Assembly (NCBI RefSeq): GCF_002127545.1
Contig: NZ_MUBK01000007.1
Location: 78,007-142,006, forward strand
Direction of reading: 5' to 3'
DNA: 64,000 nt
From: Xenorhabdus beddingii
GTDB lineage: Bacteria > Pseudomonadota > Gammaproteobacteria > Enterobacterales > Enterobacteriaceae
Below the pieces are notes generated by a model. That model had not been told where the DNA came from and did not search any database. It saw only the letters and a program-made list of their open reading frames with translations. Position 1 is the first letter of the stretch; every line of letters starts with the position of its first letter. Positions 62,000 to 64,000 of the stretch are shown one piece after another. The position numbers and the translations under genes are program-made.

Positions 62000-63376
62000 T
62001 TATTGCATTTTCTTACTGTTTCGGATTTTTCTCTCTTCTGCAATCGCGACAAAAACAAGCAAGCTGAGACAGATGAAAGCAGAAACATCAAGGGCTACAA
62101 ACGTCCCTTTCCAACCGGTCAAACCAAAGACAGGCACACCATCAGCAATCATACCCAAACCCAGTTTGGCGAAGCTGTCACCAATTAAGTAAGCAAAAGT
62201 GCCTTTAACACCATCGGCAACACTGATAGCTTTTTTCGGGACAAACCCCACGGCGGCCACACCGATCAACAATTGGGGGCCAAATACCAGAAAGCCCAGT
62301 ACGAATAGGGAACCCAAATACATGAACTCACTGGTTGCATGTTGATAGAATTCAAGACAGACAATAATCAAGCCTAACGAGATACAGGCAACCAGAGCAC
62401 GGCGGCCATTTGCCAAATCGGACAGATATCCCCACATTAACGTGCCGACCAGCGCGCCGATTTCAAACATAGTGAAACCGGTGATGGCGGTCTCTTTTGA
62501 TTGCCCCAGTTCCTGATACGCATACACCGTTGACCATTGGTCGATACCAATACGCACGATATAGAGGAAAATATTGGCAAAACAGAGTAACCAAATGACT
62601 TTGTTCTTTAAGACATATTCGACAAAGATCTCGCGTTTAGACATCTGGTTTTCTTCTGCTGCGGCATCTTCTTCGCTAACCGTTTCACCAAATAGCTCTT
62701 CTACCTTACCCAAACCATAGCTTTCTGGAGAATCACTGCCATAACGCAATCCAATAAAACCAATGATCAGTGCAATAATAGACGGGAAAATAAACATCCC
62801 TATCACATGACCATTAAAGAAATAGTTGGCACCAAAGAGCGCAACCCCAGCCGCCCCCGCACCGCCTACGTTATGTGACATATTCCACAAGCCAAGGTAA
62901 GTTCCGCGCTTATTGCGGGGCGTCCATTTCGTAATGGTGGAATAGCTGGCAGGCCCACCGATACTTTGGAAAAAACCACTCAAGGCATAAAACGCCACCA
63001 TCAGGAAAATGCTGATGCCAGAACCGCCCATGCTCATACTGAAACCCAGCATGGCAAGGCCAGATAGGATCAGCATAAATGGCAAGAACTGCTTGGTATT
63101 TTTACCATCCGCATAATAAGCAACAACCGTCTTACCTATCCCATAAGTGATAGAGAAGCCTAATCCTATCAAGCCCAATTGCGTCATCGACAAACCATAA
63201 GTCGATATCATGTCATTTTGGGCAATGTTAAAGTTTTTACGTACCAGATACATGGCCATATAGCCGATAAAAACCACCAAGTACGACTGCATAAAAGGTT
63301 TGAACCACATTTTACGCCGTGCTTCCACTGGAATATCCAGTGTTGGCTTACGAATTTGTTCGAGAATTTTAATCAT
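62000..63376 (-). CDS. uhpT: Hexose-phosphate:phosphate antiporter
   Basis: Imports glucose-6-phosphate and related sugars (and fosfomycin) in exchange for phosphate. 458 residues with twelve membrane segments; [41 protein letters not shown] and [19 protein letters not shown] are nearly identical to E. coli UhpT. It stands upstream of uhpABC on the same strand, whereas in E. coli it follows them. A CRP-like site lies ~200 bp upstream. Confidence 0.96.
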   Translation of the reverse strand: MIKILEQIRKPTLDIPVEARRKMWFKPFMQSYLVVFIGYMAMYLVRKNFNIAQNDMISTYGLSMTQLGLIGLGFSITYGIGKTVVAYYADGKNTKQFLPFMLILSGLAMLGFSMSMGGSGISIFLMVAFYALSGFFQSIGGPASYSTITKWTPRNKRGTYLGLWNMSHNVGGAGAAGVALFGANYFFNGHVIGMFIFPSIIALIIGFIGLRYGSDSPESYGLGKVEELFGETVSEEDAAAEENQMSKREIFVEYVLKNKVIWLLCFANIFLYIVRIGIDQWSTVYAYQELGQSKETAITGFTMFEIGALVGTLMWGYLSDLANGRRALVACISLGLIIVCLEFYQHATSEFMYLGSLFVLGFLVFGPQLLIGVAAVGFVPKKAISVADGVKGTFAYLIGDSFAKLGLGMIADGVPVFGLTGWKGTFVALDVSAFICLSLLVFVAIAEERKIRNSKKMQ

Positions 63377-63573
63377 GTGAAATCCCTAGATAACCAAGAG
63401 AAGAAGAACCTTTTTTGATGCAGGTGGAAATAAAAAAGGCGAATCGCAAGAAAGCGAAAATTTTCATAAGTATTGTTATTGCTGGGCAGTTTAAGGAACT
63501 AGAAAAAAATTGGCTTGAGCTATGGTCTTAATCTCTCTAGGAATATTTCTTAGTTTTGTGCTATTCGAATACA

Positions 63574-63595
63574 AAGCGTGAAAAGAATCACACTC
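63574..63595. promoter_or_regulatory. CRP-like site upstream of uhpT
   Basis: CGTGA-N6-TCACA (63577-63592) differs from the CRP consensus core at one base. It lies ~200 bp before the uhpT ATG; with a leader of ~100 bases this would match the -103 CRP site known for E. coli uhpT. Confidence 0.6.
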
Positions 63596-63633
63596 TTATA
63601 TTTAAAGCCATACAGTATCTTCTGGAGTGAACA

Positions 63634-63747
63634 ATAAAGATTAAACCTATCAAAACAGAGCAGGATTATCAGGAAATATTAAAAGCAATAGCTCTGTTGT
63701 TTAATAATAAACCTGAAATAGGCACACCTGAATTCGATTACATGAAA
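63634..63747 (+). pseudogene. HigA-type antitoxin, N-terminal fragment with mutated start
   Basis: The frame reads (I)KIKPIKTEQDYQEILKAIALLF and then NNKPEIGTPEFDYM, which resembles the N-terminus of HigA-like antitoxins (usually MKIKPIKTEQDY). GGAG at 63624-63627 is correctly spaced, but the start codon position holds ATA (63634-63636) rather than ATG. Resemblance ends near 63742, where hairpin-rich DNA begins; no helix-turn-helix domain or HigB toxin is present. I infer a remnant of a toxin-antitoxin locus interrupted by an insertion. Confidence 0.65.
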
Positions 63748-63753
63748 ATCATA

Positions 63754-64000
63754 ACCACCCGCATAGCGGGTGGTTTGCTCTTGCCCTATAAGGGCTTGTT
63801 ACCGACTGCGCCTAAATGACGCTGCTTTCTCTTCGTTCAAGCTAAATGTCTTTGCTACTTTGGCTTACCCCTTGAAGCAGGGCGCGAGCATACTTTGGTT
63901 GATATCTATCCAAAGAACACTTGTGCACGATAATCATCACTCCAGCCTGCTTTTTTAAGTTTATTTCTTTGGCTGGGAGCACCACAGTCACATTGTTTGA
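63754..64000. mobile_element. Hairpin-rich segment, possible mobile-element end
   Basis: A perfect 9-bp hairpin ACCACCCGC/GCGGGTGGT (63754-63774) is followed by GCCCT/AGGGC (63783-63795). No intact gene follows to the end of the window on either strand. It starts where the HigA fragment stops, 12 bp after a TTAC. Subterminal hairpins and a TTAC-type target are features of IS200/IS605 elements, but no transposase was recognised. Call is tentative. Confidence 0.35.

Overview
The window is a piece of a gammaproteobacterial chromosome. Gene content, protein sequences and gene order place it in the Enterobacterales. The moderate GC content, the Yersinia-type hem operon and a family of small palindromic repeats point to Morganellaceae, most likely the Xenorhabdus/Photorhabdus group. 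That placement is an inference from memory of homologues, not a database result. Most of the window is core-genome backbone that can be matched block by block to Escherichia coli.

Left part (1-9.9 kb): the 5' half of ppsA diverges from ppsR across two Cra-like operators. aroH follows, preceded by a 16-bp tandem repeat. Next comes a Fur-controlled haemin uptake operon, hemP (frameshifted)-hemR-hemS-hemT-hemU-hemV. A broken MarA/SoxS-type regulator follows. Minus-strand block (10.5-28.7 kb): nlpC, the complete lipid A aminoarabinose operon arnBCADTEF, the vitamin B12 importer genes btuD and btuC (btuE is absent), then ihfA-pheT-pheS with the pheM leader peptide and attenuator, rplT-rpmI-infC-thrS with an AUU-started infC, and the lytic transglycosylase emtA.

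Middle (28.9-38 kb): the Fur-boxed yfeABCD iron/manganese ABC transporter, yniA, yniB, hxpB, the LexA-boxed ydjM and the cystine carrier tcyP. 38-48 kb: htpX, prc, proQ, msrC, the SdsR small RNA, yebY-yebZ-yobA, ftnA, holE, pip, yebF and yoaH. prc carries a lineage-specific repeat near its N-terminus. 48-57.6 kb: pabB-nudL, sdaA, manXYZ, yobD, mntP behind a yybP-ykoY manganese riboswitch and a Fur box, then rlmA. 57.7-64 kb: a GNAT gene without a clear start, and a hexose-phosphate uptake locus in the order uhpT-uhpA-uhpB-uhpC, which differs from the E. coli order uhpABC-uhpT. The window ends in a HigA-antitoxin fragment that runs into hairpin-rich, possibly mobile-element DNA.

Metal handling is a recurring theme: haem uptake, Yfe Fe/Mn import, ferritin, MntP Mn export and copper-type CopC/CopD proteins. 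Two of the Fur boxes are near-consensus. I found no new multi-gene system, CRISPR array, tRNA, rRNA or prophage. The most interesting material is regulatory RNA (SdsR, the Mn riboswitch, the pheM attenuator), repeat-driven variation (the 16-bp minisatellite, the coding repeats in prc and yebZ, the palindromic repeats) and recent gene decay (hemP, the SoxS-like gene, the higA fragment).
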